The notes: generated by a model from the letters alone, not told the origin. Shown: positions 23,604 to 31,700, counted from the first letter of the stretch. The stretch: 64,000 nucleotides of DNA from an uncultured Lachnospiraceae bacterium (GCA_900549665.1 URPH01000013.1:1-64000), one strand, 5' to 3'. A program made the numbers and translations.

Positions 23604-24308
23604 ATGGCAATCCACTTCATTCTGATCGTCGGACATCAAAATAAAACCCGCAACTATGTGCAGGCAGTTCGCTTTTTGGGCTATTATCCCATTGTCACAG
23701 ACACTTTGGAATTGCTAAATGACGCAATCCCTGATCAGTCATCTGCACTTCCGCTTCTTTCTTTTGCAGATGCCCTGATTTTGCCGGGCGGTGGCGATAT
23801 CTCTCCTTATTATCTTCATGAAGAAAATAAAGGAAGTCATAATATCGATGAAAAGCTTGATCTTGTACAGCTTTCCTATCTTGATTATTTTATAAAAAAG
23901 AAAAAGCCCGTCATCGGCATCTGCAAGGGTATGCAATTGATCAACATCGCATTCGGTGGTACTCTGCTGCAGAACATGTCTCCTGACAGACTGTTGCTGC
24001 ATCAGGCCCAGAACGGCTTTGACAATTATCATAGCTGCAACTACGAACTCTTCGAAGGTTATCCTATGTTAACTTCTATCTTTGATAACTGTACTCCGGG
24101 ATACATTAACAGTGCCCACCATCAATGTATCCTGAAAACGGCACCCGGACTTTATCCGTTTATGCATGCTTCCGACGGAACAATTGAAGGTTTTATCCAT
24201 ACAGAGCTGCCAATTCTCGGGCTGCAGTGGCATCCGGAACGAAAGCTGTGTCCGGATGGTAATTATCTGAAAATATATCTGTACCGCTTATTAAAATATG
24301 CAGAGTAG
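23604..24308 (+). CDS. Class I glutamine-amidotransferase-like hydrolase (peptidase C26, PuuD-type)
   Basis: 234 residues. Gamma-glutamyl-gamma-aminobutyrate hydrolase-like enzyme that cleaves gamma-glutamyl bonds. ADALILPGGGDISPYYL precedes the nucleophile in IGICKGMQLINIAFGG (Cys near residue 105; Lys follows where many members have Arg). The His-Glu pair is in LQWHPE near the end. Residues 1-20 form the first strand (FILIVGHQN). ATG at 23604 follows TAAGG. A GTG at 23586 is also in frame. PuuD acts in putrescine breakdown, but no other puu genes are adjacent. Confidence 0.85.
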   Translation: MAIHFILIVGHQNKTRNYVQAVRFLGYYPIVTDTLELLNDAIPDQSSALPLLSFADALILPGGGDISPYYLHEENKGSHNIDEKLDLVQLSYLDYFIKKKKPVIGICKGMQLINIAFGGTLLQNMSPDRLLLHQAQNGFDNYHSCNYELFEGYPMLTSIFDNCTPGYINSAHHQCILKTAPGLYPFMHASDGTIEGFIHTELPILGLQWHPERKLCPDGNYLKIYLYRLLKYAE

Positions 24309-24361
24309 CTGTATGATCATTCTGATACAAGGTGTGTTCCGGCATGTGTGCATTGATACAA

Positions 24362-24874
24362 TCATTCCGAAGCAACGCTATCAGCCATGCACTTCGTAAT
24401 TTCATTTACAATCTCCCGGATCTGTTTATGATGACAGTCAACAGTGATCATACTGTATTTCTCATACAAGGGAACACGCTCCTGATACAGGTCAAGCAAA
24501 CTCTGTCCGTTTTGTATAACCACGCCACGTTCATTCAGATCTCCAAGCCTGTCACAAAGCTCTTCATACGGAAGAGAAAGATATACAACCGTACCGCACT
24601 CCGCAAAATGCTTCATTGCCTTCTCTCCATATACGGCACTTCCTCCGGTAGCAAGAACAGTATTTTTTATATCAATCTGAGTATTTATCCGATCCTCGAT
24701 TTCAATGAAACCGTCAATACCTTCCTGCTCAATAATTTCATGCAGCAGCCTTTTTTCTTTTTCCTGGATGATCAAATCCGAATCAACAAACTGATAACCC
24801 AATTTTTTTGCTAAAACAACTCCTACCGTACTTTTACCGACCCCCGGCATACCGATCAATATAATATTACTCAT
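24362..24874 (-). CDS. Shikimate kinase-like protein with altered substrate residues
   Basis: 170-residue P-loop kinase of the AroK fold. Walker A GMPGVGKST is at 8-16, DSD at 31-33, and an RVPLYEKYS lid-side segment is present. Two normally strict shikimate-contacting motifs differ. The F-R pair after the DSD region is F-I (GFIEIED, residues 55-61), and the usual GGG is GGS (77-79). The product may phosphorylate something other than shikimate, or the enzyme may be divergent. It overlaps pepD by 4 bp (ATGA), so it is in an operon with a dipeptidase and not with other aro genes. Confidence 0.8.
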   Translation of the reverse strand: MSNIILIGMPGVGKSTVGVVLAKKLGYQFVDSDLIIQEKEKRLLHEIIEQEGIDGFIEIEDRINTQIDIKNTVLATGGSAVYGEKAMKHFAECGTVVYLSLPYEELCDRLGDLNERGVVIQNGQSLLDLYQERVPLYEKYSMITVDCHHKQIREIVNEITKCMADSVASE

Positions 24875-26472
24875 AATGTTTCCAAAGCCTCCACTAAAAA
24901 TTTCCATACTCGCTGTACAGATGATATGCTAAGCCGCTCTCTGGTCGTATGAATATCAAGAATATCCGGTCCGACCGACACACAGTCAAGTCCCGGCTTT
25001 TTCGATGCTAAAATACCGCATTCCAGTCCGGCATGTATGGATAAAACCTCCGGCAGTTTACCATACTGCTTTTCATACACTCTTACCAGATGTTCACGCA
25101 AGGCAGAATCTGCTTTGTATTCCCACGCCGGATAGTCACCGCCCAGCTCATAGGTTCCTTCATATTTATCTATGATTTCACATACTTTATCACAGAGTTC
25201 CTTCTTTTCTGCAGATACACTGCTTCTTAAAGAGAAATCAAAATGAATACCGTCTGCTTCACCTTTCATAATGCCCAGATTCAGGGAGGTCTGCGGAAGC
25301 TCCGGCATTTCTGTGCACATGCTTTGGACACCGTTTGGAACCTCGCAAAGAAAGTCAATGATCTGCCTTGTACGCTCTTTTGAAAAAAGCAGGATTTCTT
25401 TTTTTATATTCTGAAAATTATTCTTTGCATCATTCTGCATCGTGTTTTGCATCGTATTTCCTGCAGCATCCCGCACAGTGTTTTGCATTGTATTTTCTGC
25501 AGCATTCTGTACAGTATTCTGCAAGCTGCTTTGCATATCGTTCCGATCAGCAGGTCCGACTTCACTGCATTTAATATATCCATCAGGATCTGTGGCTCCA
25601 TACTGCTTTCTAAAATCCTCATGCAGCTTATCAATGTTTGCTTTAATCTGATCCTTCCTCTCTTTTGATACAGCAATCAAAGCTTTTGCATAAATCGGGA
25701 TTGCATTATCCTTGGTTCCACCCTCTAAATCCATCAGCATAAACAGACAATCCATTGCCCACAGGCCGTGTAATACACTGCCGATCACCTTACAGGCATT
25801 GGCACTATGACGGATGATCTCGGTTCCCGAATGTCCACCGGCAAGGCCACCGACTTCAATGCAATATAAAAGTTCATTTTCTGTCAGGGAAAATTTTTCT
25901 CCTGCTTCCATGTCCGCATGAACCCGCATACCGCCGGCACAGGCAACGACAAACTCTCCTTCATCTTCCGAATCCAGATTGAGCATACGGTTGGCTCTGC
26001 AGACAGACAGGTCAATTCCCGTTGCTCCTTCCATACCAACCTCTTCTTCGGTTGTCACAACCAGCTCGATACGTGGCAGGCTCAAGGTATCATCATCTAA
26101 AAGCGCCAATCCGTAAGCAACGGCAATGCCGTCATCGCCTCCCAGACTGGTACCTTTGGCATAGATATAATCGCCATCTACAGCAAGCTGCAGTCCTTCT
26201 TTCTGCATATCAATCCGGATGCCGTCATCCTTTACGGTGACCATATCCATATGTCCCTGTATCATGATCGGTTCAAGCTCTTCTTTGCCGGCTGATGCTT
26301 CTTTTATGATGATCACGTTGTAAAATTGATCCTGATAGGCCTCCAGCCCATGCGCTTTGGCAAAATCCATCAGATAGTTGCTGATGGCTTCACAGTGATA
26401 GGATGGATGAGGTATCCGGCATATTTGTTCAAAGTAGTGGAATACTTTTTGAGGTTGATATTTTTCCAGCAT
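24871..26472 (-). CDS. pepD: Aminoacyl-histidine dipeptidase PepD with an Asn/Gln-rich insertion
   Basis: M20-family zinc dipeptidase that cleaves Xaa-His and other dipeptides in the cytoplasm. The metal ligands are recognisable: H74 in IQGHMDMVTV, D113/D114 in SLGGDDGIA, E142-E144 in TTEEEVGMEG, D168 in LNLDSED, and a C-terminal His in SIHAGLECG. At 533 residues it is about 45 longer than usual. The excess is residues 309-357, a low-complexity stretch of QN-T-M/V-QN-D/A-A units, present at DNA level as tandem repeats (25402-25548). AAGGA precedes the ATG. First gene of a pair with the shikimate-kinase-like gene. Confidence 0.92.
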   Translation of the reverse strand: MLEKYQPQKVFHYFEQICRIPHPSYHCEAISNYLMDFAKAHGLEAYQDQFYNVIIIKEASAGKEELEPIMIQGHMDMVTVKDDGIRIDMQKEGLQLAVDGDYIYAKGTSLGGDDGIAVAYGLALLDDDTLSLPRIELVVTTEEEVGMEGATGIDLSVCRANRMLNLDSEDEGEFVVACAGGMRVHADMEAGEKFSLTENELLYCIEVGGLAGGHSGTEIIRHSANACKVIGSVLHGLWAMDCLFMLMDLEGGTKDNAIPIYAKALIAVSKERKDQIKANIDKLHEDFRKQYGATDPDGYIKCSEVGPADRNDMQSSLQNTVQNAAENTMQNTVRDAAGNTMQNTMQNDAKNNFQNIKKEILLFSKERTRQIIDFLCEVPNGVQSMCTEMPELPQTSLNLGIMKGEADGIHFDFSLRSSVSAEKKELCDKVCEIIDKYEGTYELGGDYPAWEYKADSALREHLVRVYEKQYGKLPEVLSIHAGLECGILASKKPGLDCVSVGPDILDIHTTRERLSISSVQRVWKFLVEALETL

Positions 26473-26605
26473 GGTTGGTTCCTTTCTTAGATTGTTCTAT
26501 TATAATTTGTTTTATTATTTTGGGATTTTATAATTTTTGTCTTTTGATTTTTTTACTTTATTTTTTAGTTTTATCATTGGGAACTTTATCAATCACAATT
26601 CTATC

Positions 26606-26674
26606 ATTCGTAGTTTTATCGTTCGTGGTTTTATCGTTCGTGGTTTTATCGTTCGTGGTTTTATCGTTCGTGGG
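26606..26674. repeat. Tandem 15-bp repeat upstream of pepD
   Basis: Unit GTTCGTGGTTTTATC, about 4.6 copies in register (26606, 26621, 26636, 26651, 26666), the first slightly diverged. It lies 130 bp upstream of the pepD start. It does not look coding. Confidence 0.9.
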
Positions 26675-26678
26675 GGAC

Positions 26679-26912
26679 GGAAATTTTAGATGGTATCCTG
26701 CCTACAGATGGGACATTCGTTGATAAGATTCTCTAAATATTCTGCGTAAGATTCTTTCCGTCGAACGCACACGGCGCATAAAAGACATCCTGTCTTGATG
26801 CGCCTTTCGCGACATCCATGTCGCGAATTGCTGAAATTGGAGCAGAATATTAAGAGAAACTAATCAACTGCTGTCAATCCATTCTGTAGGCAGAATACCA
26901 TCTAAAATTTCC
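26679..26912 (-). ncRNA. Structured RNA element 1 with two GGA-loop hairpins (TwoAYGGAY-like)
   Basis: Outer arms 26679-26752 and about 26850-26912 form a long imperfect inverted repeat (AAATTTTAGATGGTAT...ATACCATCTAAAATTT). On the minus strand the core reads TTTCAGCAATTCGC, hairpin A CGCGACAT-GG-ATGTCGCG, AAA, hairpin B GGCGCAT...AGACA-GGA-TGTCT...ATGCGCC. The core matches element 2 with paired changes in both stems, and the arms do not match. That is the mark of a conserved RNA structure. It recalls the TwoAYGGAY motif of Clostridia. The function of that motif is unknown to me. Confidence 0.7.
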
Positions 26913-27006
26913 TGTGTACTGACAGTACATTAAGAACTTCGTTAAGGTCCGTCTTCCCAACGTGAGGACACAAAACATTATTACTTTCGTAGCCAATATG
27001 GTATAT

Positions 27007-27241
27007 GGAGTTCTGACAGATACAGGTATTTTTCCAAATTTTGACGAAAGATGTATTAGATGTACTTATTATTTTGCCCAGTTTCAGCAATTCGCAGCAA
27101 GGATGCTGCGAAAGGTGCGCTCGGACATGGATGTCCATGCGCACCGCTTGCGTCCGTCAATCAAACATCTTCCGCAAAATAATTAACACATCTTATACAT
27201 CGCAGTCCATTTGGAAAAATACCTGTATCTGCCAGAACTCC
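27007..27241 (+). ncRNA. Structured RNA element 2 with two GGA-loop hairpins (TwoAYGGAY-like)
   Basis: Outer arms GGAGTTCTGACAGATACAGG (27007 on) and its imperfect complement ending at 27241. The core on the plus strand is TTTCAGCAATTCGC, hairpin A CGCAGCA-AGGA-TGCTGCG, AAA, hairpin B GGTGCGC..GGACAT-GG-ATGTCC..GCGCACC, then GCTTGCGTCCG. Opposite orientation to element 1, head to head, 94 bp apart. Between 26473 and 27316 I see only the 15-bp repeat, these two elements and the rplT terminator, and no gene. Confidence 0.7.
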
Positions 27242-27261
27242 CCACACCAAATCCGAACAAA

Positions 27262-27292
27262 AGCAAAAACGCAGTGCCTCGCGACACTGCGT
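27262..27292 (-). terminator. Terminator of the infC-rpmI-rplT operon
   Basis: ACGCAGTG (27269-27276) pairs with CACTGCGT (27285-27292). On the minus strand TTTTTGCTTTTG follows. It lies 25 bp after the rplT stop. Confidence 0.9.
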
Positions 27293-27316
27293 CTATTATC
27301 TCACATAACCATATAA

Positions 27317-27673
27317 TTATGCAATTTTAGCTTTTGCAAGCTCTGCTAAAGCTTTAAATCCTTCAGCATCGTTTACTGCCATTTCTGCAAGCATTTTTCT
27401 GTTGATTTCAACTTCTGCTAATTTTAAACCGTACATAAATTTGCTGTAGCTTAAGCCGTTTAATCTTGCTGCTGCATTGATACGTGCGATCCATAACTGT
27501 CTCATCTGACGTTTTCTCTGCTTACGTCCTGCATAAGAAGATGTTAATGCTCTCATTACAGACTGTTTTGCAACTCTGTACTGATTAGATCTTGCTCCTC
27601 TGTATCCTTTAGCCAGCTTTAATACTCTGTTATGTTTCTTTTTTGCGTTTAAACCGCCTTTAATTCTTGCCAT
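27317..27673 (-). CDS. rplT: 50S ribosomal protein L20
   Basis: 118-residue rRNA-binding protein needed early in large-subunit assembly. It shows the standard basic N-terminal helix (MARIKGGLNAKKKHNRVLKLAKGYRGARSN region) and GRKQRKRQMRQLWIARINAAAR. In Firmicutes L20 binds the leader of this operon and represses it. That leader is recognised at 28477-28645. Last gene of infC-rpmI-rplT. Confidence 0.97.
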   Translation of the reverse strand: MARIKGGLNAKKKHNRVLKLAKGYRGARSNQYRVAKQSVMRALTSSYAGRKQRKRQMRQLWIARINAAARLNGLSYSKFMYGLKLAEVEINRKMLAEMAVNDAEGFKALAELAKAKIA

Positions 27674-27696
27674 TTTTTCTTCCTCCTAACCAATCA

Positions 27697-27894
27697 TTAA
27701 ATGTAAGGTAAAATCTTTTTCATGTTCTTTACGTTTGTTGCATCTGTCATAGCCGGTTTTCTAAGATTTCTCTTAGTCTTAGCTGACTTTTTGGTTAAGA
27801 TGTGACGTTTATAAGCTTTATTTCTTTTTAATTTTCCGGTTCCTGTAATTTTGAAACGTTTTGCTGCAGATCTGTTTGTTTTAATTTTTGGCAT
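27697..27894 (-). CDS. rpmI: 50S ribosomal protein L35
   Basis: 65 residues, MPKIKTNRSAAKRFKITGTGKLKRNKAYKRHILTKKS region, fully typical. AGGAGG precedes the ATG. It lies between infC and rplT. Confidence 0.97.
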   Translation of the reverse strand: MPKIKTNRSAAKRFKITGTGKLKRNKAYKRHILTKKSAKTKRNLRKPAMTDATNVKNMKKILPYI

Positions 27895-27955
27895 CTTAAT
27901 TCCCTCCTGGTTTTGTATCTATTTTAACTGCATTTCATACTCAGTTAAAAACAAA

Positions 27956-28462
27956 TTAACGTTTTTCAGCAAGTACCATCGTCATGCTTCTTCCTTCTAC
28001 TTTTGCAGGCTTTTCAACAACCGCAATTTCAGAAAGCCCTTCCGCAAAGTCCTCAAGGATATGCTTGCTGCTGTTCATATGTGCCATCTCACGCCCACGG
28101 AAACGAAGTGTGATCTTAACCTTGTCTCCTTTGGTAATGAATTTTTTAGCCGCGTTCATTTTGGTATTCAGGTCATTGGTATCAATATTGGGAGATAAAC
28201 GAATTTCCTTGACCTCAACTGTCTTCTGCTTTTTCTTTGCTTCTTTTTCCCTTCTGGCCTGCTCATATTTGTATTTGCTGTAATCAACAATCTTGCAAAC
28301 CGGGGGCTTTGCATTCGGAGCAATTTTTACTAAATCAAGCCCTGCTTCTTCGGCTTTCTGTAAAGCATCCCTTGCAGACATGATGCCTAACTGTTCCCCG
28401 TCTTCCGAAACCACTCGTACTTCCTTGTCTCTAATCTGTTCGTTAATGAATAAATCGTTAAT
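27956..28462 (-). CDS. infC: Translation initiation factor IF-3 (ATT start)
   Basis: 168 residues. The N-domain starts NDLFINEQIRDKEVRVVSEDGEQLGIM and the C-domain contains RLSPNIDTNDLNTKMNAAKKFITKGDKVKITLRFRGREMAH. It binds the 30S subunit and checks initiator tRNA and start codon. The start is ATT at 28460-28462, eight bases after a perfect GGAGGT. infC genes of E. coli and Bacillus use the same non-canonical start so that IF-3 represses its own translation. A longer ATG-started frame (to 28648) would run through the leader and is rejected. Confidence 0.95.
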   Translation of the reverse strand: MNDLFINEQIRDKEVRVVSEDGEQLGIMSARDALQKAEEAGLDLVKIAPNAKPPVCKIVDYSKYKYEQARREKEAKKKQKTVEVKEIRLSPNIDTNDLNTKMNAAKKFITKGDKVKITLRFRGREMAHMNSSKHILEDFAEGLSEIAVVEKPAKVEGRSMTMVLAEKR

Positions 28463-28476
28463 GGTTTTGTACCTCC

Positions 28477-28645
28477 ATAAAGAATTCAGCCGATAGTTTG
28501 CGCGACTTCCACCCGCACAAAAAAAGGTGGATATATACATATCCACCTCTGACAAACATAAACTACCGGATAAAATGTCTGACACCTGAAGCCCAATTGC
28601 CGCAGGGTGAGAGTGGATACTCTGCTTTCTCGTGTTTTCACATAT
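28477..28645 (-). promoter_or_regulatory. L20-type autoregulatory leader with attenuator
   Basis: From the promoter the leader holds GAGTATCCACTCTCACCCTGCG and GGTGTCAGAC, which match my memory of the L20 leader family. A terminator follows: AGGTGGATAT (pairs at 28523-28532 and 28538-28546) with T8 on the minus strand. Binding of L20 should favour the terminator and stop infC-rpmI-rplT transcription. Confidence 0.85.
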
Positions 28646-28650
28646 CAACT

Positions 28651-28679
28651 ATAATATCATGGCATAAACATCATGTCAA
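28651..28679 (-). promoter_or_regulatory. Promoter of infC-rpmI-rplT
   Basis: TTGACA (28674-28679), 17-bp spacer, TATTAT (28651-28656) on the minus strand. Start expected near 28644, at the beginning of the L20-type leader. Upstream, 28695-28755, is an 11-bp degenerate repeat around TTCCGGAAATT with no clear role. Confidence 0.85.
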
Positions 28680-28814
28680 CTGTTTTTATTATATTCCGGA
28701 AATTCCGAAAATTTCCGGCAATTTCCAAAATTCATCCGTAATTTATCCGAAATCCATCAAATTCTGCATATTACGATACTTCTGAAAATTTCAAAATGTC
28801 TTTCGGATACCTGA

Positions 28815-29138
28815 TCATTTGCAGCTTTCGCACTCAAAGGTTCCGCAAAGGGTATCACGGCATTCGACTGCTCTGGTTCCCTCAATGTTCACACGGTCCG
28901 CATGACATTTGTAATTGGAGTTATATTTGCACTTTGTAGCCTCACAGTCAATGCTGATCGTCTGGCAGGGATGATCGAGTGCGCTGGTATAGCAGTCGCA
29001 GTTTTCACGGCGGAACGAATCGCACCTTGTCTCGTTTTCCTTTACTGCAGAAGCGCCACCCACCATGATATCGCCTTTACAGCAGCTTCTCTCCTTATTG
29101 TATCCGCAAGTAATAACACCACATGTTAATTGTGCCAT
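28815..29138 (-). CDS. DUF1540 protein, two Cys-rich repeats
   Basis: 107 residues with two copies of the DUF1540 Cys pattern: LTCGVITCGYNKERSCCKGDIMVGG...CDSFRRENC and IDCEATKCKYNSNYKCHADRVNIEG...CGTFECESC. About 14 cysteines suggest metal binding. These proteins are common in spore-forming Firmicutes and their role is unknown. AAAGGAGG precedes the ATG. Monocistronic by spacing. Confidence 0.9.
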   Translation of the reverse strand: MAQLTCGVITCGYNKERSCCKGDIMVGGASAVKENETRCDSFRRENCDCYTSALDHPCQTISIDCEATKCKYNSNYKCHADRVNIEGTRAVECRDTLCGTFECESCK

Positions 29139-29198
29139 AAAAAAGCCTCCTTTAAATATGTTATTGATACTTTTTTATTATTGGCACATTACGTTTTT

Positions 29199-29753
29199 TT
29201 ATACTTTTATTTTTATTACTTCTTTTTCTGATTCCTGTGCTTCTAAAAGCGCGATCCGGCAAAAACCAAACATCCCGGCTAGAATGGAATTAGGAAAAAC
29301 CATAATGGCATCATTGTATTTTGTAACGGTATCATTGTAAAACTGTCTTGCTTTACTGATCTTATCCTCGGTCTCCGACAATTCCTTCTGCAACTGTAAA
29401 AAGTTAGCATTGGCTTTCAAATCCGGATACTGTTCCCCGACAGCAAAAAACCGGCTGGTCAGTTTTCCAAGCTTTTCTGATGCCTGATAAGAGGTTGTGA
29501 TATCTTCTGCCGACAATATCTGCGTCCTTAATTGTGTAACGCTTTTCAATGTCTCTTGTTCATAACGCGCATATCCCTTTGTCACTTCAAGAATATTAGG
29601 AATCAGATCCGCTCTCCGTTTTAACTGCACATCAATTTGCGCTGCCTGATTTTCAACTCGGTTTTTTATTACTACCAGACTATTATAACCTTTTACCACA
29701 AATATTCCAATCAATCCTGCCACAACAACAATTCCAATTATCCAGAACATCAT
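29199..29753 (-). CDS. LemA family protein
   Basis: 184 residues: an N-terminal membrane anchor (FWIIGIVVVAGLIGIFVVKGYNSLV) followed by a long helical domain with the LemA signature (NRVENQAAQIDVQLKRRADLIPNILEVTKGYARYE and RQFYNDTVTKYNDAIMVFPNSILA). The N-terminus faces outward in the known model. The start overlaps the upstream gene by 4 bp, so the LemA and DUF2207-like proteins are made together, a common pairing. Confidence 0.92.
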   Translation of the reverse strand: MMFWIIGIVVVAGLIGIFVVKGYNSLVVIKNRVENQAAQIDVQLKRRADLIPNILEVTKGYARYEQETLKSVTQLRTQILSAEDITTSYQASEKLGKLTSRFFAVGEQYPDLKANANFLQLQKELSETEDKISKARQFYNDTVTKYNDAIMVFPNSILAGMFGFCRIALLEAQESEKEVIKIKV

Positions 29754-30940
29754 ATTTCTGCTCTCCTTTTCATGATTTCTTCCACAATCTTTTTATTTTC
29801 TTCCAACACAACTGCATAAATCAGGTAATCATCCCACAACACCAGCGCATCCTTTTCCACTTCACTCAGGTTGGAATAATCATGAATAAAATTTTTCATT
29901 CCAAAAATATATTCCGTGTAAATCTCGCCGGTTTCCGTTCTCTTATACGGTGACTGCTCCCGTATCCGTCCCTGTCCGAATTTCATATACAAGACAGGAA
30001 AGAGAAAAAGCAGAAGAAATGTGCAATCCATGACAACCACAAGTGTCAGCCTCCACAAATAATCCGGACCGGTAAGCATCTGCTTACTAAATGCTCCAAA
30101 AGCCTGATTTCCATCCAGCCCATCCAACACTTCCTGTTGAATATCTCCGAGCACAAACACTGCCTGTGGAATTTTTTCAAACTGCTCCTGCGACATGGTA
30201 TCCCGAAGTCTTTCCTTCAGCATTCCCATAGAGACTGCCAAGCAGAAAACAATCAATGTAACAAGCCAGAGCAATACCATCTTGCTTTCTTTTTTAGTTG
30301 TTTTCTCAATGTCCTTTTTGTTCCGAAAACGCTCCGTGATCCATCCTGCCTCTTTTACTTCCGAAACAGTCTGTTGTTCCCACGCCCACACAACCTGCTC
30401 CTGCTTCCAGTCGCCTTTTTGCAGATGCCCGATCAAATACCGGTCACTTTCCTGCAATCCAGCATTCCGAAAATCCAGCCTGTTTATCCTTTCATACCCA
30501 TCCTCTGTCTGCCGGATCAATCCAAGCATTTCATAATGCAGGATACAGGCCGCCATGTCCTTGTCTGTCTCGATACGCAGATCTTCCAGCATACTGATGG
30601 CACCGGGCGAAACCTCTTCAAGCTTATCTCGGTAATAATCCAGATTATCCATCGTGATAAACGAACTGTTTTCCATTACCTGTTTTTTCTGACCCTGCAG
30701 TCTGACATATATCATATAAAAAGGAATAATCCCCAGCATGGCTGAGCAAAAAATGAGCAGGAACATAATACAGATCATGCCGGTCACAAAGTTATCCTTA
30801 TTTAACTGCGCAATGTTTGCCGGTCCGCCCCATATCAACAGTACGACCATAATTGCCGGGAAAATAAGGAAGCTTCTTTTCTGCTGTTGTCGGATTTCGT
30901 TTAGCTTTTCCGTCTGAAAAACTTTTTTCTTCATTCTCAT
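29750..30940 (-). CDS. DUF2207-like membrane protein, short form
   Basis: 396 residues with hydrophobic segments near 24-42, 52-75, 222-240 and 300-325. The C-terminal part (FIHDYSNLSEVEKDALVLWDDYLIYAVVLEENKKIVEEI) matches the conserved end of DUF2207 proteins, which read W-x-x-YL-x-YA-x3-G. The large N-terminal extracellular domain of full DUF2207 proteins is missing, so this is a short relative. The first ATG (30940) and ATG at 30934 are both possible, and neither has a strong ribosome site. The 51-bp repeat array lies about 210 bp upstream. Confidence 0.8.
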   Translation of the reverse strand: MRMKKKVFQTEKLNEIRQQQKRSFLIFPAIMVVLLIWGGPANIAQLNKDNFVTGMICIMFLLIFCSAMLGIIPFYMIYVRLQGQKKQVMENSSFITMDNLDYYRDKLEEVSPGAISMLEDLRIETDKDMAACILHYEMLGLIRQTEDGYERINRLDFRNAGLQESDRYLIGHLQKGDWKQEQVVWAWEQQTVSEVKEAGWITERFRNKKDIEKTTKKESKMVLLWLVTLIVFCLAVSMGMLKERLRDTMSQEQFEKIPQAVFVLGDIQQEVLDGLDGNQAFGAFSKQMLTGPDYLWRLTLVVVMDCTFLLLFLFPVLYMKFGQGRIREQSPYKRTETGEIYTEYIFGMKNFIHDYSNLSEVEKDALVLWDDYLIYAVVLEENKKIVEEIMKRRAEI

Positions 30941-31149
30941 TTTTGTTACTTTGCAAGCTTAGAAATTTATAAGTTTAAAGATTTATAAGATTAAACATCA
31001 TCATTTTCAATTTACAGCTTTTTCATAGCTGTGAAAACACAGTCGCGAGAAATCATTTTCATGGACCGGTATTGTTTTTCAAATATTATTAATATTGTAG
31101 CAGTGATATATAAATGTCATATTTTTATTCTGTAAAATGGATGTAAAAT

Positions 31150-31700
31150 TGTTGTTTCCCTGCTTATTTTCCCAGTTCTTCTACCTCCCATGGGCTTTAT
31201 TCTCATTTTTCTTACTATTTGCCCTACACTTCTATCTTTTGCTGGGCTTTATTTCATCTTTTCTTGCTTTTTGCCCGCTACCTCTGTCTTCTGTTGGGTT
31301 TTATTTCATCTTTTCTTGCTTTTTGCCCGCTCTTCTGTCTTCCGTTGGGTTTTATTTCATCTTTTCCTGCTTTTTGCCCGTTACCTCTGTCTTCCGTTGG
31401 GTTTTATTTCATCTTTTCTTGCTTTTTGCCCGCTACCTCTGTCTTCCGTTGGGTTTTATTTCATCTTTTCTTGCTTTTTGCCCACTCTTCTGTCTTCCGT
31501 TGGGTTTTATTTCATCTTTTCTTGCTTTTTGCCCGCTCTTCTGTCTTTCTAAGGGTTTTTATTCCACTTTTCTTGCTTTTTGCCCGCTCTTCTGTCTTTC
31601 TAAGGGTTTTTATTTCACTTTTCTTGCTTTTTGCCCGCTCTTCTGATTATCTCAGGGTTTTATTTTCATTTTTCTCTCTATTTGCCCTGCCCATCGGTCC
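31150..31700. repeat. Second array: about 10 copies of a 51-bp T-tract repeat
   Basis: Core GGG-TTTTATTT-CATC-TTTT-CTTGC-TTTTT-GCCC plus a TCTGTCTTCCGTT-like spacer. GGG starts lie near 31192, 31242, 31295, 31346, 31399, 31450, 31501, 31553, 31603 and 31654. It aligns with the 7974-8711 unit over its whole length, with the same strand orientation, same 51-bp period and same three T-tracts 10 bp apart, but the sequences have diverged. It lies upstream of the leftward DUF2207-like/lemA pair. The gap 30941-32082 contains only repeats. Confidence 0.95.

Noticed and set aside
26902..27316. Several 70-90-codon frames in the structured RNA region
   Set aside because: They cross the hairpin arms, lack ribosome sites, and the conserved feature here is base pairing, not codons.
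28463..28648. N-terminal extension of IF-3 to an ATG at 28648
   Set aside because: It would translate the L20 leader and its terminator. The ATT at 28462 with a perfect GGAGGT is the expected start for infC.
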